A program made the translations under genes and the position numbers. From Sutterella sp. AM11-39 (GTDB lineage: Bacteria; Pseudomonadota; Gammaproteobacteria; Burkholderiales; Burkholderiaceae_F), in assembly GCF_003472385.1 (NCBI RefSeq), contig NZ_QRLV01000010.1:15145-79144 (forward strand): a stretch of 64,000 nucleotides of DNA. Reading direction: 5' to 3'. Of this stretch, positions 10,653 through 19,944 are shown one piece after another. A model generated the notes under the pieces. That model saw nothing but the letters and a program-made list of their open reading frames with translations, had not been told where the DNA came from and ran no database searches. Numbering within the stretch: the first letter of the stretch is position 1; each line of letters starts with the position of its first letter.

Positions 10653-10952
10653 TCAATGAGAATGACGCTTGTCGTTTTCCTCCTTGACCGCACGGCGAGC
10701 CGTATCAAACACCTTGTTGATGGCTTGCATGGCGTCAGGGTCGTTTTCCGTTGCAATCACGCTGCGGCCACCTGAGACAATCATGTCAAGTTTGACGCTG
10801 AATTCGCCGAGACCTTGATGACCGACTTTCGTAATCGTCGCTTTGCACTCCGAGAGATTGTTGTCAAAGCGCTGGAGAGCTTCGAAGCGTCTTGCGATGT
10901 CGGCTTCAGCCGCCGGAGAACGATCAACGCCGTGGAAAATAACCTGCAGCAT
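10653..10952 (-). CDS. hpf: Ribosome hibernation-promoting factor (short HPF/RaiA family)
   Basis: Binds the 30S decoding region and drives ribosomes into an inactive dimerised state in stationary phase or stress. At 99 residues it is a short-type HPF: N-terminal QVIFHGVDRSPAAEADI strand-helix, central LSECKATI, and C-terminal IATENDPDAMQAINKVFDTARR, as in the S30AE fold. ATG 10952 has a good ribosome binding site (AGAGAGG). In many proteobacteria hpf follows rpoN; here it stands alone between tRNA genes and a small RNA-binding-like protein gene, so it probably has its own promoter. Confidence 0.85.
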   Translation of the reverse strand: MLQVIFHGVDRSPAAEADIARRFEALQRFDNNLSECKATITKVGHQGLGEFSVKLDMIVSGGRSVIATENDPDAMQAINKVFDTARRAVKEENDKRHSH

Positions 10953-11085
10953 AAAAACCTCTCTTTTTGTTGTTTGTAGGGTTCCAGTCAGACTGCTGAA
11001 AGTCTTCCTGTACGAAGTAGTTTACTCGGCATGAACGGTTAAAACGCGCGGGATTGTTTGGATTTGGTGGAAATTTGTATTTTTC

Positions 11086-11114
11086 GACAGAGCCGGCACG
11101 ACTCTGTCTATACT
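11086..11114 (+). promoter_or_regulatory. Promoter with operator-like dyad before the Gly/Arg-rich protein gene
   Basis: TATACT (11109-11114) is a near-consensus -10. Directly upstream GACAGAG (11086-11092) and CTCTGTC (11102-11108) form a perfect 7-bp inverted repeat abutting it. No clear -35 hexamer sits 17 bp upstream, which fits an activator-dependent or repressed promoter. Confidence 0.5.
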
Positions 11115-11123
11115 ATTTAGTTG

Positions 11124-11147
11124 GGCGGCTTGCGGAGCAAGTCCGCC
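11124..11147 (+). promoter_or_regulatory. 5'-leader hairpin of the Gly/Arg-rich protein gene
   Basis: GGCGGCTTGC, loop GGA, GCAAG-T-CCGCC: a 10-bp stem with a single bulged T, starting about 10 nt after the -10 and ending 26 nt before the ATG. It may affect mRNA stability or translation. Confidence 0.5.
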
Positions 11148-11173
11148 GATTGTTTTCGATAAGGAAAATTGCA

Positions 11174-11623
11174 ATGGCTTTCGACCGTTTCAATGACAAA
11201 CCTGCGCGCCGTGAAAAACGTGACGGCGATCGTTTCGGCGGCAAGGGCGGCCGTTTTGAAGAATTCGGACGCGGCCGCGGAGAAGGCCGTTTCGGTGATC
11301 GTGGTGAAGCTCGCTTCGGCGCACGCAAGCCGTTTGTCGGTCGTCCGTTCAAGGAAGAGCTCGGCGGTCGTTCCGGTCCGCGAGCCAAGGCTGTGGACAA
11401 GCGCCGCTTCTCCGATCGTGCCGCATTTGTTCAGAATGCTACGGTGCGTTTGGATTCTGACGTGGCTCGCTACTTCAAGTCTTCCGAAGATGTCAACGCT
11501 GCGCTGCGCATGGTGATTGCGCTTACCAAGACCGTCAAGGCCGAAGAGGCTCCGGCAAAGGTCGAGGACGATCAGCCGCAGGCTATTGAAGCCGCCGCTG
11601 AGACCGACGCCGGCGAAGAATAA
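11174..11623 (+). CDS. Small Gly/Arg-rich protein with ribbon-helix-helix-like C-terminal segment, unknown function
   Basis: 149 residues. The N-terminal half is low-complexity and rich in Gly, Arg, Phe and Asp (repeats like GDRFGGKGGRF and GRGEGRFGDRG), resembling RGG-type RNA-binding tails. After a basic linker comes NATVRLDSDVARYFKSSEDVNAALRMVIAL, which resembles the LRLDPDV...FK...N..LR pattern of BrnA-like ribbon-helix-helix antitoxins. The last 30 residues are acidic. ATG 11174 follows AAGGAAAA. No toxin-like partner is adjacent, so an antitoxin role is not supported; an RNA- or DNA-binding accessory protein is the likelier guess. It has its own promoter, leader hairpin and terminator, so it is monocistronic and probably well expressed. 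Confidence 0.65.
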   Translation: MAFDRFNDKPARREKRDGDRFGGKGGRFEEFGRGRGEGRFGDRGEARFGARKPFVGRPFKEELGGRSGPRAKAVDKRRFSDRAAFVQNATVRLDSDVARYFKSSEDVNAALRMVIALTKTVKAEEAPAKVEDDQPQAIEAAAETDAGEE

Positions 11624-11647
11624 GAGCGCCGGTTCACAGACATTTGC

Positions 11648-11683
11648 AAAAAGCGCTTCCCGATGGCGTGGAGGCGCTTTTTT
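11648..11683 (+). terminator. Rho-independent terminator
   Basis: AAAAAGCGC-TTCC, a nine-base loop, GGAG-GCGCTTTTTT: a stable stem ending in six T, 25 bp after the Gly/Arg-rich protein gene. Confidence 0.85.
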
Positions 11684-11831
11684 CTGCCAGTTGCCGCGTT
11701 AAGTTTTTCGGGCGGATTGCTCGGCTAAACTTGCGTTTGCATGAAAGAGGACGGCGGGTTGTGCAAACGCGCCGGCGGCGCCTTCCCGGTGCCAAGTCTC
11801 TTTTTCTACGACCAGATAAGTGACACGAGAC

Positions 11832-13298
11832 ATGGACAAGAAGCAGGCCCCTTGGAGCCGCCGCGAGATGATTGAACGTCTGGAGCGGCAAGACGAGTTT
11901 GACGTTACCGTGATCGGAGCCGGCGCCACCGGACTGGGTGTGGCGCTTGATGCGGCCAGCCGCGGCATGTCGGTGCTCATTGTGGACGGTCAGGACTGGG
12001 CCTCGGGCCACGCCTCTCGCTCGGGCAAGCATATCGGCAGCGACATTCGCCGCCTGGTGTGCCCGGCTGGTTGGGCTCGCGTTCGCGAAGAGCTTTACGA
12101 GCGACGTTTGCTTTTGCAAAATGCGCCGAGTCTTGTGCGCGCACAGAATTACGTGATTCCCTGCCGCAGCAAGGTCGGCATGGCGCTGCGAGCTTCTAGT
12201 CTCGCGCTCTACAGCCTCTTTTCGAGCGGCGGACGTGGTACGCGTCCCGTCTCCATGCAGGGTCGTGTCGGAGCGCTCGGCATGCTGCCCGGTATTGAAC
12301 GCAAGGGACTGGCAGGTGCCGTGACGTTTACCGATGCTGTCTGTGACGACGCCGGTCTGGCTCTTTCTCTTTTGAAGGGAGCCGTGGAATACGGCGCGGT
12401 GGCGCTCAACAACATGCGCATGATTGATGCGGAAGCCGATGGGCGCCGCGTGACCTCGGTCGTGCTACAGGATGCCGAAACAGGCCGCAAGCGCAAGGTG
12501 CGCACCCGCACGGTCTTCAATTGCGCTGGTGTCTGGGCCGACGATGTTCGCCGTATGGTGGACGTGACCTGCGGCAATCTGGTGAAAATCGTGCGCCGCT
12601 CCTATATCGTGGTCGACAAGACGTTCATGCCGACGGGCAACGCGCTTTATCTGCCGCGCGGCTGCGGCGGGCGCGGACCGCTTACCATCGTACCGTGGCA
12701 GGGGCGACTGCTGATTGGGGCGACGGCCATTGATCAAGGACAGGCTCCGATCGATCCGCAGCCGACTGAGGACGAAATCCGTCTTCTGATGGCGAGCGCT
12801 AACCGACTGCTGAGCCGCAAGATTCGTCGCGAGGACGTGCGTGCTCGCTTTGCGGGACTGCAGGCTGAAGTAGGCGTGCGTGGACTGGATGCCGGGCGAG
12901 GCTTTGCCGTGGTGACTGAGTTCAACAACATGTTTACGGTGGTCGGCGGCTCCATGACGCTTTATCGTGCCAAGGCCGAAACGGCGATCGACGCAGCCAT
13001 CGCGCGGCACATGCTGCCTAAGTACGGCTGCATGACGCGCTCGATGCGCTTGGACGGCAGCTCTCAGATGGCCATGGAAGAACTGCAGAAAAAGCTTCTT
13101 GCGGGCGAAGCGCCTTCGACGGATGCGCTCATGCAGCTCAATGCGTTCGTTGCCCGACACTTTGATGAAACGGGCGCACGCTCGGCCGATGACATTCTCT
13201 GGCGTCGCTTGCGGCTCGGCGAGATCGATGCAGCACGCGCCGAAATGCTCAAGCTCGTAGTGACCGAACAGCTCGAGGTTCTTAAAAATCAGCAGTAA
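11832..13298 (+). CDS. GlpD-like FAD-dependent glycerol-3-phosphate dehydrogenase, divergent
   Basis: Predicted FAD oxidoreductase of the GlpD/DAO family, 488 residues. The dinucleotide fold is clear near residue 25 (VIGAGATGLGVALDAASRG). GlpD-like blocks follow: TVFNCAGVWADDVR, TIVPWQGRLLIGAT, and near the end VVGGSMTLYRAKAE. Several motifs differ from canonical GlpD: SSKLIHGGLRYL reads SGKHIGSDIRRL, and the substrate-phosphate motif SGVRPL reads AGLQAEVG. It may therefore act on a substrate other than glycerol-3-phosphate. ATG 11832 was taken; an in-frame GTG at 11820 is possible and neither has a strong ribosome binding site. No glpF or glpK lies nearby. Confidence 0.7.
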   Translation: MDKKQAPWSRREMIERLERQDEFDVTVIGAGATGLGVALDAASRGMSVLIVDGQDWASGHASRSGKHIGSDIRRLVCPAGWARVREELYERRLLLQNAPSLVRAQNYVIPCRSKVGMALRASSLALYSLFSSGGRGTRPVSMQGRVGALGMLPGIERKGLAGAVTFTDAVCDDAGLALSLLKGAVEYGAVALNNMRMIDAEADGRRVTSVVLQDAETGRKRKVRTRTVFNCAGVWADDVRRMVDVTCGNLVKIVRRSYIVVDKTFMPTGNALYLPRGCGGRGPLTIVPWQGRLLIGATAIDQGQAPIDPQPTEDEIRLLMASANRLLSRKIRREDVRARFAGLQAEVGVRGLDAGRGFAVVTEFNNMFTVVGGSMTLYRAKAETAIDAAIARHMLPKYGCMTRSMRLDGSSQMAMEELQKKLLAGEAPSTDALMQLNAFVARHFDETGARSADDILWRRLRLGEIDAARAEMLKLVVTEQLEVLKNQQ

Positions 13299-13366
13299 CC
13301 TTGGGATCCGAGACGGAGAGCGAGCACAAGCACCTGATTTTTCTGCAAAAATAAGCGCTCAAACGG

Positions 13367-13395
13367 TTGACATCATCCGTTGCCTCTGTCATAAT
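13367..13395 (+). promoter_or_regulatory. Sigma-70 promoter of rplU-rpmA
   Basis: TTGACA (13367-13372), a 17-bp spacer and CATAAT (13390-13395), about 145 bp upstream of rplU. It is the best-matching vegetative promoter in the window, as expected for a ribosomal protein operon. Confidence 0.8.
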
Positions 13396-13492
13396 CTCGA
13401 TTCCTTCCTTCGCAGGGAAGGTGCGCGCGTGCGCGCAACACTGTGCAATTCTGTGCAGTGGCGCAGTGCGCGTGATGTGTAATTACAAAAAG

Positions 13493-13523
13493 GTTTTGCC
13501 AACCGGGAAACCGGGCGCAAAAC
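13493..13523 (+). promoter_or_regulatory. rplU leader hairpin
   Basis: GTTTTGC (13493-13499) pairs with GCAAAAC (13517-13523), and inside it CCGG pairs with CCGG around a GGAAA loop. The structure ends just before the GGCGAGG ribosome binding site region of rplU. An autogenous L21-binding leader is a reasonable guess; other smaller inverted repeats lie at 13400-13470. Confidence 0.5.
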
Positions 13524-13538
13524 GGCGAGGATAAATAC

Positions 13539-13850
13539 ATGTACGCAATTATCAAGACCGGCGGCAAGCAGTACCGCGTTGCCGAAGGCGATTTTCTCAA
13601 GGTCGAAACCCTTAACGCCGACGTTGAAGGCGAAGTGGTTTTCAACGAAGTGCTCGCTGTGAGCACCGAAGAAGGCCTTAAGGTCGGCACCCCCGTTGTG
13701 GAAGGTGCTGCCGTGACCGCTGTCGTGACCCATCACGGCCGCGCCGACAAGGTCCGCATTTTCAAGTTCCGCCGCCGCAAGCACTCCATGAAGAGCGCCG
13801 GCCACCGTCAGAACTACACGGAAGTCAAGATCGTCAAGATCCAGGCTTAA
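13539..13850 (+). CDS. rplU: 50S ribosomal protein L21
   Basis: Structural protein of the large ribosomal subunit, contacting 23S rRNA and L20. The 103-residue product has the family start [19 protein letters not shown] and the basic C-terminal signature [20 protein letters not shown]. It is first of the rplU-rpmA-obgE cluster conserved across bacteria. ATG 13539 follows GGCGAGG at normal spacing. The long structured leader (about 145 nt) is the place to look for feedback control. Confidence 0.98.
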   Translation: MYAIIKTGGKQYRVAEGDFLKVETLNADVEGEVVFNEVLAVSTEEGLKVGTPVVEGAAVTAVVTHHGRADKVRIFKFRRRKHSMKSAGHRQNYTEVKIVKIQA

Positions 13851-13884
13851 TTTAAGTAACGATTTTTAGAAGAGAACATAGAAA

Positions 13885-14148
13885 ATGGCACACAAGAAAG
13901 GCGGCGGTTCCACCCGCAACGGTCGTGACTCTCAGGCTAAGCGCCTCGGCGTCAAGGTTTTCGGTAACGCCATGATCAACGCTGGCGGCATCATCGTTCG
14001 TCAGCGCGGCACCAAGTTCCACGCCGGCGACAACGTCGGTATCGGCCGTGACCATACGCTCTACGCTCTGGTCGACGGTGTGGTTACCTTCGAAGTGAAG
14101 GGCCCGAAGAACAACCAGTTCGTGAAGGTTGTTCCGGTTGCCGGCTAA
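13885..14148 (+). CDS. rpmA: 50S ribosomal protein L27
   Basis: Large-subunit protein whose N-terminus reaches the peptidyl transferase centre. The 87-residue sequence starts [20 protein letters not shown] and has the [19 protein letters not shown] block. It starts directly with the mature AHKKGG form, so there is no Firmicute-type cleavable N-terminal extension. It lies 34 bp after rplU with AGAAGAGAAC upstream as ribosome binding site, and is followed by a terminator. Confidence 0.98.
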   Translation: MAHKKGGGSTRNGRDSQAKRLGVKVFGNAMINAGGIIVRQRGTKFHAGDNVGIGRDHTLYALVDGVVTFEVKGPKNNQFVKVVPVAG

Positions 14149-14189
14149 TTAAGGCGTCGGGCGCCGAAAAACGGTGCCTCGCTTGACTG

Positions 14190-14229
14190 AAAAAGCCCTG
14201 ACGGGACGTTGTTCTCGCGGGGCTTTTTT
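14190..14229 (+). terminator. Terminator after rpmA
   Basis: AAAAAGCCC (14190-14198) pairs with GGGCTTTTTT (14219-14228), with a smaller possible inner hairpin and a T run. It separates rpmA from obgE, so obgE probably also depends on readthrough or its own promoter. Confidence 0.75.
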
Positions 14230-14279
14230 CGTTATGCTGTTTGATGCGGCTGTCGTTTGAGCCGCAATGACCCATTTAA

Positions 14280-15383
<1,104 letters not shown>

Positions 15384-15431
15384 ATCGACCGCAAATCCCG
15401 GTCGTCGGTAATGGTCAAAGGAGAGAAAAGC

Positions 15432-16577
15432 ATGGAACAGAGTGCGCTGAAACAAGCCCGACGCGTTGTCGTGAAAGTCGGAAGTGCTCTTTTGACCAAC
15501 GACGGCCGAGGATTGGATCGGCAGATGATCGAAAACCTGGCTGCCCAGATTTGCACGCTGGTGCGCGACGGAAAGGAAGTGGTTTTCGTGAGTTCCGGCG
15601 CCATTGCCGAAGGCGTTCTGCGCCTGGGCTGGAGCAAGCGTCCGGAGCGCATTTGTGAATTGCAGGCTGCAGCTGCCGTCGGTCAGATGGGCTTGGTGCA
15701 AGCTTACGAAACAGCTTTTTCGGCACACGGCGTTAAGACCGCGCAGATTCTTCTGACCCACGCTGACCTTTCCAATCGTGAACGTTATCTGAACGCCCGC
15801 GAGGCGCTTCTCGAACTGCTTCGCTTGGGGGTGGTGCCCATCATCAACGAAAACGACACGGTGGTGACCGATGAAATCAAGGTGGGAGACAACGACACTT
15901 TGGGAGCGTTGGTAACCAATCTCATCGAAGCTGACGTGCTCGTGATTCTCACCGATCAGCGCGGCCTTTATACGGCCGATCCCCGCAAGGATCCATTGGC
16001 TCAGTTTGTGTCCGAAGCCAGTGCAGGCGATCCGGCCCTTGAAAAAATGGCAGGAGGCGCCGCAAGCTCGCTCTCCAAGGGCGGCATGATTACCAAGATT
16101 CTGGCGGCCAAGCGAGCAGCGCGCAGCGGATCGAGCACCGTGATTGCATGCGGACGGGAAGAAAACGTTCTGCCGCGTCTGGCGCAGGGTGAGGCAATTG
16201 GTACGCAGCTCACGGCCGTGCATGCGCCGTGGCACGCACGTGCGAAATGGCTCGCCGACCAGCTCAGAGCCCAGGGGTTGGTGGTGCTTGACGCCGGTGC
16301 GGCAAAGGCACTGATGGAGAAAAAGACGAGTCTTTTGCCGGTGGGTATCAAGGCCGTGCAGGGGGATTTTGTACGCGGTGACGTGGTGGGCTGCTTGGCT
16401 CCGGACGGCACGGAAATCGCACGAGGACTTGTCAATTACGATTCGTCGCAATTGCGTCTCATCGCCGGAAAGCACTGTGAGGAATTTGCGGCGATTCTGG
16501 GTTTCTCCGGTCCAGAAGAAGCCGTGCATCGCGACAACATGGTCATGATTGTCGGTAAAGACAATCAGGCATCATAG
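15432..16577 (+). CDS. proB: Glutamate 5-kinase
   Basis: First step of proline synthesis: phosphorylates glutamate to gamma-glutamyl phosphate. The amino-acid kinase domain has [10 protein letters not shown] near residue 14, VSSGAIAEG, the INENDTV substrate motif, and KGGMITKI. The C-terminal third is a PUA domain ([27 protein letters not shown]), so this is the full-length, proline-feedback type. ATG 15432 is chosen because AAAGGAGAG lies just upstream; the longer frame from 15411 would place that site inside the gene. It follows obgE by about 50 bp. Confidence 0.96.
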   Translation: MEQSALKQARRVVVKVGSALLTNDGRGLDRQMIENLAAQICTLVRDGKEVVFVSSGAIAEGVLRLGWSKRPERICELQAAAAVGQMGLVQAYETAFSAHGVKTAQILLTHADLSNRERYLNAREALLELLRLGVVPIINENDTVVTDEIKVGDNDTLGALVTNLIEADVLVILTDQRGLYTADPRKDPLAQFVSEASAGDPALEKMAGGAASSLSKGGMITKILAAKRAARSGSSTVIACGREENVLPRLAQGEAIGTQLTAVHAPWHARAKWLADQLRAQGLVVLDAGAAKALMEKKTSLLPVGIKAVQGDFVRGDVVGCLAPDGTEIARGLVNYDSSQLRLIAGKHCEEFAAILGFSGPEEAVHRDNMVMIVGKDNQAS

Positions 16578-16580
16578 TCA

Positions 16581-17051
16581 TCAAACCGAGCCTTGGTAGC
16601 CGTTTTGGCGCCAGGCCTCGAATACCGTGACGGCGACAGCGTTACTGAGGTTGAGCGAACGGTTCTTGGGCATCATCGGCAGACGAATGCGCTGAGACGA
16701 GGGGAAAGACTCTCGAATGGCGTCCGGCAAGCCGTGGCCTTCGCTGCCGAAAATCAGCCAGTCGCCCGGCTGAAATTTCATCGTCGAGAAAATGCTCGAG
16801 CCCTTGGTCGTCATGGCAAACATGCGTGAGGCTGAGGGCTTTTCCGTTTCCAAAAAGGCCTCCCAGGACGGGTAAGTCTTCATGGTCGTGAATTCGTGGT
16901 AGTCGAGACCGGCGCGGATGAGGTGCTTGTCGTCGACGCTAAAGCCCAGCGGTTCGATCAGATGAAGCGAGCAGCCCGTGTTGGCGCACAGGCGAATGGC
17001 GTTGCCGGTATTGGGAGGAATTTCCGGATGAACGAGAACGACGTGAAACAT
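16581..17051 (-). CDS. trmL: tRNA (cytidine/uridine-34 2'-O)-methyltransferase
   Basis: SPOUT methyltransferase that 2'-O-methylates the wobble base of tRNA-Leu isoacceptors. The 156-residue protein starts [22 protein letters not shown] and has the trefoil-knot motifs [32 protein letters not shown] placed the start at ATG 17051; the upstream frame extension does not resemble the family. It is convergent with proB, with the two stop codons only a few bases apart. Confidence 0.93.
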   Translation of the reverse strand: MFHVVLVHPEIPPNTGNAIRLCANTGCSLHLIEPLGFSVDDKHLIRAGLDYHEFTTMKTYPSWEAFLETEKPSASRMFAMTTKGSSIFSTMKFQPGDWLIFGSEGHGLPDAIRESFPSSQRIRLPMMPKNRSLNLSNAVAVTVFEAWRQNGYQGSV

Positions 17052-17101
17052 GGTGTGGGCGTTTAGCGAACTGAGGCGGTAAAGGCTCAATAGAAAAGAT
17101 G

Positions 17102-18238
17102 TCAAAGGATGTCTTTGTCGGCGGCAAGTTCCGTGCGCAGCTTCGCGATCGCCTTCTTTTCGATTTGGCGAACGCGTTCGGCCGAGACGCCCAGTTCTGC
17201 GGCCAGTTCCTGCAGCGTCATCGGATCCGGGTTGCCGTCGGTGTCTGTGCGTAGCCACCGCGCCTGTACGACGCGGCGACTGCGATCGTCAAGCGCAGCG
17301 AGCGCATCGCGCAGAATTTCACCTGTGAGTCGATTGCGGTCACGCTCTTCAAGCGCCGCTTCCGGTTCATCCTCTTCTCTTGAGAGCCAGTCGATGGGAG
17401 CAAACGGATTGTCGTCTTCAGCGCCAGACGAGCCGGGACCTTCCAGGGGCGTGTCGCCGCCCGACAGGCGCGCTTCCATTTCGCGCACTTCTTCAGGCTT
17501 GACGTCGAGCGTTTCGGCGATGCGCTCTGTTTCCGAGGGTGAGAGCGACTTTTCGTCGGACTTCATCTGGCGCAGGTTAAAAAACAGCTTGCGTTGATTT
17601 TTGGTTGTTGCGAGCTTGACCATGCGCCAGTTGCGTACGATGTATTCTTGAATTTCAGAGCGAATCCAGTGCACGGAGAATGTCATCAGACGCACGCCGC
17701 GGTCGGGGTCGAAGTGCTTGATTGCCTTCATGAGCCCGATGTTGCCTTCCTGAATCAGATCGGCATGCGGCAGACCGTAGCCCAGAAAGCCGCGGGCAAT
17801 CGAAACGACAAGCCTCAGATGCGACAGGATAAGTTGCTGCGCAGCCATTAGGTCGCCCTCGTCGCGCAGTCGTACGGCCAGATCGTGCTCTTCTTCGGCA
17901 GAAAGAATCGGCGCAGCGTTGGCATAGCGAATGTACGCATCCAGATCTCCCAGACGCGGAATGACCGCCGGCAGATACTGTTTTTTCTCGTAGGGAACGA
18001 CTTCGCCCTTGACGGGATCGGGTCGAACAACAAGTGAGCCGCCTTGCGGCCCTTGATAAGGGACGAGCTGTTTGCCTGCGCCTTTATCGGCTACGACGAT
18101 CTGCCCTGCGTTTTTTCCGCGCGCAACAAGAGCCCTGTCCGTCGCCGTGGGGCGGGCGGAGTCCGGTACCGAGGCGATTGTCTTCGTGTCGGAAGGTTCG
18201 GCCTCGAGCTTTTGCGGAATTGCAGGAGTATCAGTCAC
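17102..18238 (-). CDS. rpoH: RNA polymerase sigma-32 factor with long N-terminal extension
   Basis: Heat-shock sigma factor. The core has region 2 ([24 protein letters not shown], then [18 protein letters not shown]), the diagnostic RpoH box QRKLFFNLR at about 215-223, and region 4 ([23 protein letters not shown]). At 378 residues it exceeds usual RpoH (about 285-310). The family sequence begins near residue 92 ([12 protein letters not shown]), leaving about 90 extra residues. There is no internal Met before residue 131, so the extension is probably real unless a GTG or TTG start is used. It follows ftsE-ftsX on the same strand, as in E. coli, with a 93-bp gap containing a dyad where a heat-regulated promoter could lie. 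Confidence 0.95.
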   Translation of the reverse strand: MTDTPAIPQKLEAEPSDTKTIASVPDSARPTATDRALVARGKNAGQIVVADKGAGKQLVPYQGPQGGSLVVRPDPVKGEVVPYEKKQYLPAVIPRLGDLDAYIRYANAAPILSAEEEHDLAVRLRDEGDLMAAQQLILSHLRLVVSIARGFLGYGLPHADLIQEGNIGLMKAIKHFDPDRGVRLMTFSVHWIRSEIQEYIVRNWRMVKLATTKNQRKLFFNLRQMKSDEKSLSPSETERIAETLDVKPEEVREMEARLSGGDTPLEGPGSSGAEDDNPFAPIDWLSREEDEPEAALEERDRNRLTGEILRDALAALDDRSRRVVQARWLRTDTDGNPDPMTLQELAAELGVSAERVRQIEKKAIAKLRTELAADKDIL

Positions 18239-18310
18239 GTAAGCAGAGAAAAGCTTTTCAAATTAACAGCAGGATGCTACTGCGAAAAGACGTAAACGGG
18301 TGCAGTCAAG

Positions 18311-18329
18311 TTTGTCGGAGTTTGACAAA
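18311..18329. promoter_or_regulatory. Inverted repeat in the ftsX-rpoH gap
   Basis: TTTGTC (18311-18316) and GACAAA (18324-18329) flank a 7-nt centre, immediately after the ftsX stop and about 75 bp before the rpoH start on the minus strand. It could be a regulatory site or RNA hairpin for rpoH; no T run makes it a terminator. Confidence 0.35.
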
Positions 18330-18331
18330 AA

Positions 18332-19258
18332 TCAGGGCTGATGCCGCAACACGCGGGTGATGGCGTCTTTAGCGGCAAAAGATCCGACAACGTAACCCAG
18401 AAGTGCGGCTGAGCCAACGTAAAGCAGACACCAGTCAAGCGCAGGCATGCGAAGAATCACCGTTACGCCGTACAAGCCCGCAAAGTCGGCGATGGGCTTT
18501 GCAAGCAGACTCACGCCGGTGGCCGTCACGCCGAGTGACAGAACCGCCGCCAGCATCAGCGTGAGAAAGCCGCGCCACGAATACGGACGGCGAATAAAAC
18601 TCGAGGTGGCGCCGAAAAGGTGCAGCGCGCGGATTTCGTCTCGCTGCGCGTTGGTCGTCAGGCGCACGGAAGCAAAGATCACAAGCAAAACCAACAGGAA
18701 GACCACGGTGCCGAGAATGCCGAGAACGACGGACAAAGCGGTGTAGAGCGCATTGAGGTAACGCTGCCAAGAGTCGTCGTAGGCGACGAGATCGACGTTT
18801 TTGATTTTACGGAACTGCTCGGCTGCGGCGGCAAGTTCTTCGGAGGAGACATTGTTTGCTACCGTCGCGATGATGATGTCGGGCAGCGGATTGTTCTTGG
18901 CTTTTTCCTTGGAGCGCTCATCCTCGGTTTTCATGCCGAGCGACTGATTGACCAAGGCAAGCGCGTCTTCCTTCGGCATGATTCGTACCGCGGAGATGAC
19001 ACTGTTTTTGGAAATGGCTTCAGCCAGATCCTTCACGGATTGCTCGCCCGCGCTGCGGTCGGCAAAGACGGTGACTTCGGCTTGCGTCGGGACGTTGAAG
19101 ACCTGTGCCGACAGGGACCAGGCAAGCGTCGCAAGGAAGAAGGGAATGGTCAGTGCCAAACCAGCCAGAGAAAGCGCCATCAGAAAGAGGCCCTTGAATT
19201 CTACGATGGCTCGAACGGTCTGTCGCGCGGCCCAGCGTGTGCTTGTAAACATGCTCAT
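18332..19258 (-). CDS. ftsX: Cell division protein FtsX
   Basis: Inner-membrane partner of FtsE that relays divisome signals to periplasmic murein hydrolase activators such as EnvC, which is also encoded in this window. 308 residues: cytoplasmic N-tail, first membrane helix near 24-50, a periplasmic domain (QAEVTVFADRSAGEQSV to about 170), then three further helices near 178-205, 230-255 and 280-300. The RDEIRALHLFGAT block between helices 2 and 3 is typical. ATG 19258 overlaps the ftsE stop by 4 bp, so the two are translationally coupled. Confidence 0.92.
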   Translation of the reverse strand: MSMFTSTRWAARQTVRAIVEFKGLFLMALSLAGLALTIPFFLATLAWSLSAQVFNVPTQAEVTVFADRSAGEQSVKDLAEAISKNSVISAVRIMPKEDALALVNQSLGMKTEDERSKEKAKNNPLPDIIIATVANNVSSEELAAAAEQFRKIKNVDLVAYDDSWQRYLNALYTALSVVLGILGTVVFLLVLLVIFASVRLTTNAQRDEIRALHLFGATSSFIRRPYSWRGFLTLMLAAVLSLGVTATGVSLLAKPIADFAGLYGVTVILRMPALDWCLLYVGSAALLGYVVGSFAAKDAITRVLRHQP

Positions 19259-19926
19259 CGAAAACCTCCCTGCAGCATAATGGGGCGGCAGACGATATTG
19301 GAGGGGTTGAGCTGCAGGTGTGAGGCCACGATCACGGAGACGTTGGATAGCGACACTTCGCCCAGCAGATCCATCAGGTGCTGAGCGTTGTCAGCGTCCA
19401 GATGCGCGCACGGCTCATCGGCCAGCACAAGCAGCGGATCGTTGACGATGGCGCGCGCCACGCTTGCGATCTGCTTTTGTCCGGCTGACAGATCGTGCGG
19501 ATGGGCCTGAGCCAGATCCGCGATGCCGCACTTGTCGAGTGCGTTCATGGCGGCCACGCGCGCCTTGCCGTAGGACTCTTCGGCAGCGAGCGACGGCAGC
19601 ATGACGTTTTCCAGAATGGTGCGGTTGTCCAGCAACAGACACTCCTGCATCATGATGCCCATGGAGCGGCGCACGATCGCCATCTCACGCTCGGTGAAGT
19701 TGTTGAGGCAGTCGCCCGCAACGCGCACTTCGCCGAAGGTGGGGCGCAGAATGCCAGCGATCATCGAAAGCGCCAACGATTTGCCCGAACCCGTGGGACC
19801 GTGCAGGCAGACGAACTCGCCGCGCGTCACGTTAAACGTGATGCCGGCGGAGAGCCGCTCGCCGTTGATTTCAATGCCGGCGTTGATGAGCTCGACAAGG
19901 GGAATGTTGACGCCGTTGGAGACCAT
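19255..19926 (-). CDS. ftsE: Cell division ATP-binding protein FtsE
   Basis: ATPase of the FtsEX complex at the division septum. The 223-residue ABC protein has Walker A GPTGSGKS near residue 43, signature LSAGQKQ and Walker B LVLADEP. The signature reads LSAGQ, not LSGGQ, as is common in FtsE. It precedes ftsX with a 4-bp overlap and follows ppx by 18 bp, so ppx-ftsE-ftsX probably form one transcript. Confidence 0.9.
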   Translation of the reverse strand: MVSNGVNIPLVELINAGIEINGERLSAGITFNVTRGEFVCLHGPTGSGKSLALSMIAGILRPTFGEVRVAGDCLNNFTEREMAIVRRSMGIMMQECLLLDNRTILENVMLPSLAAEESYGKARVAAMNALDKCGIADLAQAHPHDLSAGQKQIASVARAIVNDPLLVLADEPCAHLDADNAQHLMDLLGEVSLSNVSVIVASHLQLNPSNIVCRPIMLQGGFR

Positions 19927-19944
19927 GGGATTGCGTGACTCCGG

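Noticed and set aside
13299..13480. CRISPR-like short repeats (GTGCGCGCGTGCGCGC, CTGTGCA) before rplU
   Set aside because: Repeats are few, unequally spaced and overlapping; they fit leader hairpins of a ribosomal operon, not a CRISPR array. None was seen elsewhere in the window.
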